A stretch of 38,438 nucleotides of DNA from the NCBI RefSeq assembly GCF_900114215.1, contig NZ_FOSG01000033.1:1-38438 (forward strand), in the 5' to 3' direction. Made by a program: the position numbers and the translations under genes. The notes under the pieces are model-generated. The model ran no database searches and was not told where the DNA came from. It worked only from the letters and a program-made list of their open reading frames with translations. Each line of letters opens with the position of its first letter. Within the stretch, counting starts at the first letter, position 1. This DNA comes from Streptomyces mangrovi (GTDB lineage: Bacteria > Actinomycetota > Actinomycetes > Streptomycetales > Streptomycetaceae). Shown piece by piece: positions 1 to 6,231 of the stretch.

Positions 1-95
1 ATCGCGCCCTTTCGATGAGCTTCTCCGCCCGCACGACGCAGAGGTGCGGGCATCGGGGCCGTCTGCGGCCCGGTGGTCGTGCGTACGTCGCTCAT
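1..95 (-). CDS. Start of an unidentified coding frame coupled to purQ (partial)
   Basis: An ATG at 95-93 on the minus strand overlaps the purQ stop (ATGA) and opens a frame that runs off the window edge, beginning MSDVRTTTGPQTAP. The coupling suggests the next gene of the purine operon, which in many actinobacteria is purL. The 31 visible residues do not resemble the PurL N-terminus I know. G/C at third codon positions is high only for about the first 18 codons and then drops, so the frame may not be the real one. Another frame, from a GTG near position 46, has better codon bias afterwards. Identity and start are uncertain. Confidence 0.3.
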   Translation of the reverse strand, partial: MSDVRTTTGPQTAPMPAPLRRAGGEAHRKGA

Positions 96-769
96 GCGGT
101 GACCAGCTTCTTCAGAACCGAGGTGAAGAATCCCAGCCCGTCGGTGGTGGGCCCGGTCAGGGCCTCGACGGCGTGCTCGGGGTGGGGCATGAGGCCGACG
201 ACGTTGCCGGCCTCGTTGCAGATGCCGGCGATGTCGCGGCGAGAGCCGTTGGGGTTGACGTCCAGGTAGCGGAAGACGACCCGGCCGGTCGCCTCCAGCT
301 CGTCCAGGGTGCGCTCGTCGGCGACGTAGCCGCCCTCGCCGTTCTTGAGCGGGACGGTGATCTCCTGGCCCCCGGCGTAGTCGGACGTCCAGGCGGTGTC
401 CGCGTTCTCCACGCGCAGCCGCTGGTCGCGGCAGACGAAGTGGAGGTGGTCGTTGCGGGTGAGCGCGCCGGGCAGCAGGTGCGACTCGCACAGCACCTGG
501 AAACCGTTGCAGATGCCGAGCACCGGCAGGCCGGCGCGGGCCTGGTCGACGACCGTCTCCATCACCGGCGAGAAGCGCGCGATGGCACCGCAGCGCAGGT
601 AGTCGCCGTAGGAGAAGCCGCCGGGGAGGACGACGGCGTCCACCTGGTTCAGGCTCTTGTCGCGGTGCCACAGGGTGACCGGCTCGGCGCCGGCGAGGCG
701 GATGGCGCGCCGGGCGTCCACGTCGTCGAGGGAGCCGGGGAAGGTGACGACTCCGATGCGGGTCGTCAT
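92..769 (-). CDS. purQ: Phosphoribosylformylglycinamidine synthase, glutaminase subunit PurQ
   Basis: This 225-residue protein is the class I glutamine amidotransferase subunit of FGAM synthase, the fourth step of IMP synthesis. It releases ammonia from glutamine for PurL, with PurS as assembly partner. The sequence begins MTTRIGVVTFPGSLDD and has an oxyanion region VVLPGGFSYGDYLRCGA. The nucleophile elbow GICNGFQVL carries the catalytic Cys, and a C-terminal HPEHAVE supplies the catalytic His and Glu. Its length is normal for the small actinobacterial PurQ, not the large fused PurL. Its ATG overlaps the purS stop (ATGA at 769-766), so the two are translationally coupled and probably made in stoichiometric amounts. 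Confidence 0.97.
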   Translation of the reverse strand: MTTRIGVVTFPGSLDDVDARRAIRLAGAEPVTLWHRDKSLNQVDAVVLPGGFSYGDYLRCGAIARFSPVMETVVDQARAGLPVLGICNGFQVLCESHLLPGALTRNDHLHFVCRDQRLRVENADTAWTSDYAGGQEITVPLKNGEGGYVADERTLDELEATGRVVFRYLDVNPNGSRRDIAGICNEAGNVVGLMPHPEHAVEALTGPTTDGLGFFTSVLKKLVTA

Positions 770-1032
770 GCGGGGGTCACCTCTTCGCGCTCCTCGACGC
801 GCACGGTGAAGTCCTCGATCACGGTGTTGGCGAGGAACGTCTCGGCGAGCTGGTGGATGCGGGCGAGGGCGTCGTCGTCGACCGGACCCTCCACCTCGAG
901 CTCGAAGCGCTTGCCCTGGCGGACGTCCGAGATGCCCTCGTAGCCCAGCCGGGGCAGCGCACGCTGAACCGCCTGGCCCTGGGGGTCGAGGATCTCCGGC
1001 TTGAGCATGACGTCGACTACGACGCGAGCCAC
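766..1032 (-). CDS. purS: Phosphoribosylformylglycinamidine synthase subunit PurS
   Basis: An 88-residue protein starting at GTG (MARVVVDVMLKPEILDPQGQ), with GGGAG about 6 nt upstream. PurS is the small dimeric subunit that bridges PurQ and PurL so that ammonia can be channelled. The pattern VVVDVMLKPEILDPQGQAVQRALPRLGY and the closing strand VIEDFTVRVEE fit the family, and the length is typical. It is the first gene of the minus-strand operon in this window and overlaps purQ by 4 nt. A TAGAAT box 59 nt upstream of the start is a likely promoter element. Confidence 0.95.
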   Translation of the reverse strand: MARVVVDVMLKPEILDPQGQAVQRALPRLGYEGISDVRQGKRFELEVEGPVDDDALARIHQLAETFLANTVIEDFTVRVEEREEVTPA

Positions 1033-1090
1033 AGGTACTCCCGGTGGGTGTTGGTGCTGGAGGCTGCCGCTTCAGCGTACCCGGCGGAAA

Positions 1091-1096
1091 ATTCTA
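1091..1096 (-). promoter_or_regulatory. Candidate -10 box for purS-purQ
   Basis: Minus-strand TAGAAT (ATTCTA on the plus strand) fits the vegetative TAGRRT box. The start point would be near 1084, leaving a leader of about 50 nt before purS. The box lies inside a short dyad, TCTAC-N4-GTAGA, at 1093-1106. No good -35 hexamer is visible at the right spacing. Confidence 0.45.
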
Positions 1097-1271
1097 CTCG
1101 CGTAGATATGAGACGCTTCGGTCACGGTCGGGTATCGGCGCACCGGAAAACACCGGGAAGTACTGCCCGAATCGGCGCCGGAAAAGTAAAGTCGCGTTCG
1201 CGGCATGACACGCGGGCGATAATTCAACCGCTTCACCAGACAATGCCTGCCGCTGTACAAAGGAAAGGGCA

Positions 1272-1300
1272 TTGACACCGATCGCCGGGAACACCGATAT
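1272..1300 (+). promoter_or_regulatory. Candidate promoter for the Lsr2-family gene
   Basis: TTGACA (1272-1277) is a perfect -35 hexamer. It is separated by 17 nt from CGATAT (1295-1300), a weak -10. The start point would fall near 1307, giving a leader of about 60 nt that includes the GAAAGGA ribosome site. Confidence 0.4.
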
Positions 1301-1366
1301 CACCGCACGTCAGGAAGCGGTTTCGAAGTGTTTCCGTATGCGATCCTCCCGAAAGGACCGATATCC

Positions 1367-1720
1367 GTGGCACAGCGTGTGGTGGTCACACTCTCCGACG
1401 ACATCGACGGCGGGGAAGCATCGGAAACGGTCGCCTTCGGCCTCGACGGCAAGTCGTACGAGATCGATCTCAACCGCGAGAACGCGAAGAAACTGCGCAT
1501 GGGCCTCGCCCCCTTTGTGCGGGCCGGCCGCAAGCGGGCCAGGTCCGGGAAGACGTTCCAGCACACCTCCGTCGCGCCGGACCCGTCCGCGGTGCGGGCC
1601 TGGGCCCGGTCGCACGGCTTCGAGGTGCCGCCGCGCGGCCGCATCCCCAAGAAGGTCTACGAGGCGTTCGACGAGGCCCATGGATCCGCCTCCGGCGCCG
1701 CTCCCGGACAGTCGCGCTGA
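1367..1720 (+). CDS. lsr2: Lsr2-family nucleoid-associated protein
   Basis: A 117-residue bridging nucleoid protein of the Lsr2 family, xenogeneic silencers that bind A+T-rich DNA in actinobacteria. The N-terminal half (VAQRVVVTLSDDIDGG, then TVAFGLDGKSYEIDLN) is the beta-rich oligomerisation domain. The C-terminal half has RAWARSHGFEVPPRGRIPKK, where RGR is the minor-groove AT-hook-like motif. I chose the GTG at 1367 because GAAAGGA lies 9 nt upstream; an ATG 13 codons earlier has no ribosome site and adds non-family residues. Streptomyces usually encodes two Lsr2 proteins. The position next to purS and a tRNA matches what I remember of LsrL, the second paralogue of S. coelicolor. Confidence in the family is high; the paralogue assignment is from memory. 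Confidence 0.93.
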   Translation: MAQRVVVTLSDDIDGGEASETVAFGLDGKSYEIDLNRENAKKLRMGLAPFVRAGRKRARSGKTFQHTSVAPDPSAVRAWARSHGFEVPPRGRIPKKVYEAFDEAHGSASGAAPGQSR

Positions 1721-1738
1721 GCCCGCCTCCGGGCCGAC

Positions 1739-1769
1739 TTGCCAGGCACCCCGGGTGATCGGCTAGAGT
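1739..1769 (+). promoter_or_regulatory. Candidate promoter of tRNA-Gly(UCC)
   Basis: TTGCCA (1739-1744) and TAGAGT (1764-1769) are 19 nt apart, somewhat long, but the -10 matches the vegetative consensus. The tRNA begins 52 nt after the -10. Confidence 0.5.
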
Positions 1770-1821
1770 CTGGAGCACACCGCCGGGGGCGGCCGGAAAC
1801 GGCCGGAACCAAGGTGGTCAC

Positions 1822-1893
1822 GCGGGTGTAGCTCAGTAGTAGAGCGCCCTCTTTCCAAGAGGGAGGCGCAGTGTGCGATTCCTGTCACCCGCT
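1822..1893 (+). tRNA. tRNA-Gly(UCC) with non-canonical D and T loops
   Basis: This folds as a 72-nt tRNA. The acceptor stem is GCGGGTG/CACCCGC with discriminator T and no encoded CCA. The D stem is GCTC/GAGC. The anticodon stem is CCCTC/GAGGG around TTTCCAA, giving anticodon UCC (glycine, GGA/GGG codons). Two parts are unusual. The D loop is AGTAGTA, one base short and without the G18-G19 doublet; the tRNA-Gly at 1968 has AGTTGGTA. The T arm pairs GCAG+G (1868-1871, 1873) with CCTGT (1881-1885) around a bulged U at 1872. Its loop is UGCGAUU, so position 55, normally pseudouridine, is G. All other arms pair well, so this is not simply a decayed gene. Confidence 0.9.
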
Positions 1894-1924
1894 CCGCTCA
1901 CTCCATCGGGTCTCCGGGATCGGG

Positions 1925-1930
1925 TAGAGT
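1925..1930 (+). promoter_or_regulatory. Candidate -10 box for tRNA-Gly(GCC) copy 1
   Basis: TAGAGT lies 37 nt before the tRNA, in the 74-nt gap after the UCC tRNA. No clear -35 is visible, so this gene may also be read from the upstream tRNA promoter. Confidence 0.4.
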
Positions 1931-1967
1931 GAAGGCGCGCCGCTCGGTGAGAGCCGGGAGGTCGCAC

Positions 1968-2040
1968 GCGGACGTAGCTCAGTTGGTAGAGCGCAACCTT
2001 GCCAAGGTTGAGGTCGCGAGTTCGAGCCTCGTCGTCCGCT
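1968..2040 (+). tRNA. tRNA-Gly(GCC), copy 1
   Basis: A canonical 73-nt cloverleaf. The acceptor is GCGGACG/CGTCCGC, the D loop is AGTTGGTA, the anticodon stem is CAACC/GGTTG around TTGCCAA (anticodon GCC), and the T loop is TTCGAGC. The discriminator is T and CCA is not encoded. Nearly the same gene recurs at 6042 with different anticodon-stem pairs (CCACC/GGTGG). A strong hairpin terminator follows 7 nt downstream. Confidence 0.97.
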
Positions 2041-2047
2041 CGGGGAA

Positions 2048-2077
2048 AAGGCCCCGGTCCCTCAGGACCGGGGCCTT
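2048..2077 (+). terminator. Hairpin terminator after tRNA-Gly(GCC) copy 1
   Basis: A perfect 13-bp stem (AAGGCCCCGGTCC at 2048-2060 with 2065-2077) closes a CTCA loop. As is usual in this genus, there is no long U tract. The core CCCCGGTCC/GGACCGGGG is shared with the terminator at 6121. Confidence 0.85.
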
Positions 2078-2135
2078 CCTCATGCTTCGTGTGCATAACG
2101 TCACACCCCCTCATCTCCCCCCGCCCATCGGCCGA

Positions 2136-2163
2136 TTGACATTTGTCACGCGCGCTCGTGACA
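2136..2163 (+). promoter_or_regulatory. Promoter and dyad cluster upstream of the ABC/two-component operon
   Basis: TTGACA (2136-2141) is a good -35. It overlaps TGACA-TT-TGTCA (2137-2148), which overlaps a second dyad TGTCACG-N6-CGTGACA (2144-2163). Dyads over a promoter are how NarL/DesR-type regulators bind their own operons, so the regulator encoded at 5347 is the natural candidate. No strong -10 is visible. Confidence 0.5.
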
Positions 2164-2206
2164 GCCCGCACTGCTCCCGCTCCCGGCCCCGCGCGACCCT
2201 GGTGGC

Positions 2207-3202
2207 ATGGAGATCGGAGAGCAGGTCATCGAGGTGAGCGGGCTGCGGCGGCGCTACGGCCCGGCGAAGGGGGACGGCGGCTTCGATGCCGTACGGGGGG
2301 TCTCGTTCTCCGTGGCGCGCGGCGAGCTGTTCGCGCTGCTGGGGACGAACGGCGCGGGCAAGACCTCCACCGTCGAGTTGCTGGAGGGGATGGCCCAGCC
2401 CAGCGGCGGCCGGGTGCGCGTGCTCGGGCACGACCCGTACCGCGAGCGGGCCCGGGTGCGGTCGCGGATCGGGGTGATGCTCCAGGAGGGCGGCTTCTCC
2501 TCCGACCTGACCGTCGCCGAGACCGCGCGGATGTGGGCCGGCTGCACCAGCGGGGCCCGTCCGACCTCGGAGGCGCTGGAGATGGTGGGCCTGGCCCCGC
2601 GTGCGGACGTACGCGTCAAACAGCTCTCCGGCGGTGAACGGCGGCGGCTGGACCTGGCCATGGCCCTGCTCGGCCGGCCCGAGGTGCTCTTCCTGGACGA
2701 GCCGACGACCGGACTGGACGCCGAGGGGCGGCGGGAGACCTGGCGGCTGGTGCGGGAGCTGCGGGAGGGCGGTACGACCGTGGTACTGACCACGCACTAC
2801 CTGGAGGAGGCCGAGGAGCTGGCCGACCGGCTGGCGATCATGCGGGCGGGGCGGATCGTCGTCTCCGGCACGCCCGCCGAGGTCACCGCCTCTCGCCCGT
2901 CCCGGATCCGCTTCACGCTGCCCGAGGGGGTGCCCGCCGCCCGGCTTCCGCTGTCGCTGAAGGCCGCCGAGCACGGGCGGGGTGTGGAGATCCGCACCGA
3001 CCGGCTGCAGGAGTCCCTGACCGAACTCCTGCTGTGGGCACGGCAGGAGGGCGTGGCGCTGGCGGGTCTGGACGCACGCTCGGCCTCCCTGGAGGAGGCG
3101 TTCCTGGAGATCGCCCACGGCGGTGGCCCAAACGCGGCGGAGGGCGACGGCACGGCGGAGGACGACGGCACGGCACGACTGGCGAAGGCGGGAGCACGAT
3201 GA
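2207..3202 (+). CDS. ABC transporter ATP-binding protein (ABC-2 / drug-resistance ATPase type)
   Basis: This 331-residue cytoplasmic ATPase powers the permease encoded next to it. The Walker A motif GTNGAGKTS is at about residues 46-54. The signature LSGGERRRLDLAM is near 138 and Walker B VLFLDEPTTGLD near 160, followed by the H-loop TTHYLEEAEELADR. After the nucleotide-binding domain comes the accessory C-terminal region usual in DrrA/CcmA-like ATPases, ending in a charged low-complexity tail. The stop overlaps the permease ATG (ATGA). The ribosome site is weak. The substrate cannot be read from the sequence; with a DesK-type kinase in the same operon, a lipid or membrane-active compound is a guess. 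Confidence 0.93.
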   Translation: MEIGEQVIEVSGLRRRYGPAKGDGGFDAVRGVSFSVARGELFALLGTNGAGKTSTVELLEGMAQPSGGRVRVLGHDPYRERARVRSRIGVMLQEGGFSSDLTVAETARMWAGCTSGARPTSEALEMVGLAPRADVRVKQLSGGERRRLDLAMALLGRPEVLFLDEPTTGLDAEGRRETWRLVRELREGGTTVVLTTHYLEEAEELADRLAIMRAGRIVVSGTPAEVTASRPSRIRFTLPEGVPAARLPLSLKAAEHGRGVEIRTDRLQESLTELLLWARQEGVALAGLDARSASLEEAFLEIAHGGGPNAAEGDGTAEDDGTARLAKAGAR

Positions 3203-4023
3203 GCGCGACGGACACCGGGAGCAGGACGGGCGGCGGTGGCGGGGCGGCGGCCGGCGGGGCGGCGGCCTCCCTGGGCCGGCTGCGGTCGCTGGCCCGGGCG
3301 GAGCTGACACTGCTCGTCCGCAACCGCACGGCCATGTTCACCGCCCTGCTGATGCCGCTGGCCATGGTGCTGTTCATGCGCTCCACGGTCGAGCAGGCGC
3401 CGCTGGAGGGCACCGGGCTGAGCGTCACCGATCTGGTGATGACCAGCGGCATCCCGATGGTGCTGATCCTCGTCGTCTATCTGAACCTCATCCCCGCCTA
3501 CGTCTCCCGCCGCGAGGAGCTGGTCCTCAAGCGGCTGCGGACCGGGGAGCTGCGGGACTGGGAGATCCTGGCCGGCGCGGCGCTGCCGGTGGTCACCGTG
3601 GCGCTGGCGCAGTGCGCCGTGCTGGTCGCGGCGGGCGCGGCCCTGCTGGAGATGACGCCGCCGGAGAGGCCGGACCTGCTGGTGGTGGGCGTGTTGCTGG
3701 GCGCCGCCCTGATGGTGCTGACGGCCGCCGCGACGGCCGTGATCACCCGGACGACGGAGAGCGCGCAGATCACCGCGCTGCCGCTGCTGATGGTCTCGCT
3801 GGTCGGCTCGGGCATGTTCGTCCCCCTGGAGGCCATGCCGGAGCGGGTGGCCGACGTCCTGCGGCTGCTGCCGATGAGCCCGGTGGTGGATCTGGTGCGG
3901 TACGGCTGGCTCGGCGGCGGTGAGCCGGGCGAGGTGCTGCGGACACTGGGGACCGCCGTGGCCTGGGCCCTGGTGTCGGTGTTCGCTGTACGACGGTGGT
4001 TCCGCTGGGAACCGCGTCACTGA
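3199..4023 (+). CDS. ABC-2 type transporter permease
   Basis: A 274-residue integral membrane partner of the preceding ATPase. The ATG at 3199 overlaps the ATPase stop by 4 nt. A Gly/Ala-rich N-terminus is followed by the amphipathic LRSLARAELTLLVRNRTAMF. About six membrane spans follow, including MFTALLMPLAMVLFM and MVLILVVYLNLIPAYV, and a closing span ending in RRWFRWEPRH. The motif SRREELVLKRLRTGEL between spans 2 and 3 is the usual cytoplasmic coupling segment of ABC-2 exporters of this size. An upstream in-frame ATG at 3034 lies inside the ATPase gene and was rejected. Confidence 0.92.
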   Translation: MSATDTGSRTGGGGGAAAGGAAASLGRLRSLARAELTLLVRNRTAMFTALLMPLAMVLFMRSTVEQAPLEGTGLSVTDLVMTSGIPMVLILVVYLNLIPAYVSRREELVLKRLRTGELRDWEILAGAALPVVTVALAQCAVLVAAGAALLEMTPPERPDLLVVGVLLGAALMVLTAAATAVITRTTESAQITALPLLMVSLVGSGMFVPLEAMPERVADVLRLLPMSPVVDLVRYGWLGGGEPGEVLRTLGTAVAWALVSVFAVRRWFRWEPRH

Positions 4024-4039
4024 GGTGCGAGGAGCGGGT

Positions 4040-5350
4040 GTGACGGTGGCGGTCGAGGAAGGCGCGCTGGGCTGGGTGGAGCGGATACGGCGGTCCAGCG
4101 GGCCGGTCCGCTTCCACCAGTACACCCGCTTCACGCTCTACGGTTTCGCCGCCTGCGAGGCGGGGCTGCTGGCCTTCTGGTACACGGCGCAGAGCGGCGG
4201 CGTTCCCCTCTGGGCCGCCGCCACTCTGATCGCGCTGATCACGGCGCACTCCGTCTGTCATCTGCTGCTGTGCCGGGCCGGGCTGCGGTACTACCTGGGC
4301 TCGGCCGAACGGCCGAACGTCCTGACCGCGGTGTACGTCGGGCTCACGGCCTTCGGTGTCGCCGCTCTCCACGCCTCGGTCGGGGCCGGAGTGCTGGATC
4401 CGGGGGCGGTGGCCGCCAGCTCCTGGCTGCTGATGTTCCTGGCCGGGCCGGTGCTCCTGGCGCTGTCGATCCGGCAGAGCGTCCTGGTGACGGCGGTGGT
4501 CATCGCGGGTTCGGCGCTGTCCGTCGCGGCACTGGACCTGCCGGCGGAGCAGACGGGGTATCACGCGGGCTCCGCCGTCGTCGGCGCCGCCCTCTTCGGC
4601 TTCAGCTACCGGTGCTCGGGCTGGATGCTGCGGGTGGTCAACGAGCTGGAGGCCGCCCGGGAGACCCAGGCGCGGCTGGCGGTGGCCGAGGAGCGGCTGC
4701 GGTTCGGCCGGGACCTGCACGACGTGCTGGGCCGCAACCTGTCGGTCATCGCGCTCAAGAGCGAGCTGGCCGTGCAGCTCGCTCAGCGCGGCTCGCCCTC
4801 CGCCGTGGACCAGATGACCGAGGTGCAGCGGATCGCGCGGGAGTCGCAGCGGGAGATGCGGGAGGTCGTACGCGGCTACCGGGAGGCCGATCTGCACACC
4901 GAACTGGTCGGCGCGCGCGGGGTGCTGAGGGCGGCCGGGATCGACTGCCGGATCGACGACAGCGGCAGCGCGGAGCTGGCCGAACCGCTGCAGTCGGCCC
5001 TGGGCTGGGTGGTCCGCGAGGGCACCACCAACGTGCTGCGGCACGCCGACGCCCGGCGGTGCACGGTGCGGCTGCGCGTCGTGTCCGGGGGCGTGCGGGG
5101 CGGGCGGGGCACCGGGCCGGTCGCCGAGCTGGCGATGGAGAACGACGGCGCATCGCAGCCCGGAGCCGCCGCGGGAGGCGCCGCGGGAGGCGGCTCCGGG
5201 CTGGCCGGGCTCCGCGAACGCCTGGCCGCGCTCGGCGGCACACTGACCGGTGAGCGCGGCGCGGACGGCGTCTTCCGGCTGACGGCCCGGGTGCCGGCGC
5301 AGACGTCCGCCCGGCGGGACGGCGAGGGACACGGGGAAGGGGAACGGTGA
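4040..5350 (+). CDS. DesK-type sensor histidine kinase
   Basis: A 436-residue membrane kinase. I chose the GTG at 4040 because GCGAGGAG sits about 5 nt upstream, just after the permease stop; earlier starts lie inside the permease gene. Residues about 30-190 contain five to six membrane spans without an obvious extracellular sensor. A coiled segment (VNELEAARETQARLAVAEERL) leads to the HisKA_3 box GRDLHDVLGRNLSV with phospho-acceptor His near 227. The HATPase domain has an N box (REGTTNVLRHA) and a G box (GSGLAGLRERLAALGG). DesK-type kinases sense membrane state or envelope stress. The stop overlaps the regulator start (GTGA). Confidence 0.94.
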   Translation: MTVAVEEGALGWVERIRRSSGPVRFHQYTRFTLYGFAACEAGLLAFWYTAQSGGVPLWAAATLIALITAHSVCHLLLCRAGLRYYLGSAERPNVLTAVYVGLTAFGVAALHASVGAGVLDPGAVAASSWLLMFLAGPVLLALSIRQSVLVTAVVIAGSALSVAALDLPAEQTGYHAGSAVVGAALFGFSYRCSGWMLRVVNELEAARETQARLAVAEERLRFGRDLHDVLGRNLSVIALKSELAVQLAQRGSPSAVDQMTEVQRIARESQREMREVVRGYREADLHTELVGARGVLRAAGIDCRIDDSGSAELAEPLQSALGWVVREGTTNVLRHADARRCTVRLRVVSGGVRGGRGTGPVAELAMENDGASQPGAAAGGAAGGGSGLAGLRERLAALGGTLTGERGADGVFRLTARVPAQTSARRDGEGHGEGER

Positions 5351-6018
5351 GCGACCACGAGCGGGGCGGTACGGACAGTGGCGTCACGGACGGCGGCGCG
5401 GGAGGCAGACGCCGCGTACGGGTGCTGCTGGCCGACGACGAGCACCTGATCCGGGGCGCGCTGGCCGCGCTGCTGGCGCTGGAGGACGACCTGCTGGTGG
5501 TGGCCGAGGCCGCCTCCGGGCCCGAGGCGCTGGCGATGGCCCGCGCCCACCGGCCCGACGTGGCGGTGCTGGACCTCCAGATGCCGGGCAAGGACGGTGT
5601 GGCGGTCGCCACGGAGCTGCGTGCCGGTCTACCCGCCTGCGCCACCATGATCGTGACCGGGCACGGCCGCCCGGGGCATCTGAAGCGGGCCCTGGCCGCG
5701 GGGGTGCGGGGCTTCGTGCCCAAGACCGTCTCGGCGCAGCGGCTGGCCGAGATCATCCGCACGGTGCACGCCGGCAACCGCTATGTGGACCCGGAGCTGG
5801 CCGCCGACGCGATCAGCGCCGGGGACTCGCCGCTGACCGCCCGCGAGGCCGAGCTGCTGGAGCTGGCGGCGGACGGGGCGCCGGTCGCGGAGATCGCCGC
5901 GCGGGCCGCGCTGGCGCCGGGGACGGTCCGCAACTACCTGTCGTCGGCCGCCGCGAAGCTGTCGGCGGAGAACCGTCACGCGGCCGTGCGCATCGCACGC
6001 GAGCGGGGTTGGCTATAG
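5347..6018 (+). CDS. NarL/DesR-type response regulator
   Basis: A 223-residue cytoplasmic transcription factor paired with the preceding kinase, starting at a GTG that overlaps its stop. A short Gly-rich leader precedes the receiver domain. The acidic pair is in LLADDEHLIRG (D30-D31), the phospho-acceptor Asp76 in DVAVLDLQMPG, and the conserved Lys in GFVPKTVS. The LuxR-type helix-turn-helix begins PLTAREAELLELAADG and continues VAEIAARAALAPGTVRNYLSSAAAKL. The probable target is the dyad cluster at 2136-2163 before its own operon. The stop codon TAG lies inside the TATAGT box of the following tRNA. Confidence 0.94.
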   Translation: MSDHERGGTDSGVTDGGAGGRRRVRVLLADDEHLIRGALAALLALEDDLLVVAEAASGPEALAMARAHRPDVAVLDLQMPGKDGVAVATELRAGLPACATMIVTGHGRPGHLKRALAAGVRGFVPKTVSAQRLAEIIRTVHAGNRYVDPELAADAISAGDSPLTAREAELLELAADGAPVAEIAARAALAPGTVRNYLSSAAAKLSAENRHAAVRIARERGWL

Positions 6019-6019
6019 T
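6014..6019 (+). promoter_or_regulatory. -10 box of tRNA-Gly(GCC) copy 2 overlapping the regulator stop
   Basis: TATAGT is a near-perfect -10 and contains the TAG stop (6016-6018) of the response regulator. The tRNA starts 22 nt after the box. The -35 would fall in the last codons of the regulator, where no TTGACN is evident. Confidence 0.5.
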
Positions 6020-6041
6020 AGGAGCGCACCGAACGGAGCAC

Positions 6042-6114
<73 letters not shown>

Positions 6115-6120
6115 CAGGGA

Positions 6121-6154
6121 GAAGACCCCGGTCCCTCACAGGACCGGGGTCTTC
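6121..6154 (+). terminator. Hairpin terminator after tRNA-Gly(GCC) copy 2
   Basis: A perfect 14-bp stem (GAAGACCCCGGTCC at 6121-6134 with 6141-6154) closes a 6-nt loop. It lies between the tRNA and the convergent purC and may stop transcription from both sides. Confidence 0.88.
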
Positions 6155-6231
6155 CGCGTGTGGAGCCCTCCTCCCGTGCGGGCGGGCCTGCGGACGGGGC
6201 GGGCCGTGCGGCCCGTCCCCCGTTCCGCCGG

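Larger units (their letters stand above)
1033..1366. other. Divergent intergenic region between purS and the Lsr2 gene
   Basis: This 334-bp stretch is clearly more A+T-rich than its flanks and holds no convincing gene. It contains the purS -10 candidate at 1091-1096 and a plus-strand TTGACA at 1272-1277. The TTGACA is followed after 17 nt by CGATAT (1295-1300), a plausible promoter for the Lsr2 gene. A+T-rich promoters are typical targets of Lsr2-type silencers, so autoregulation is possible but only inferred. Confidence 0.5.
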
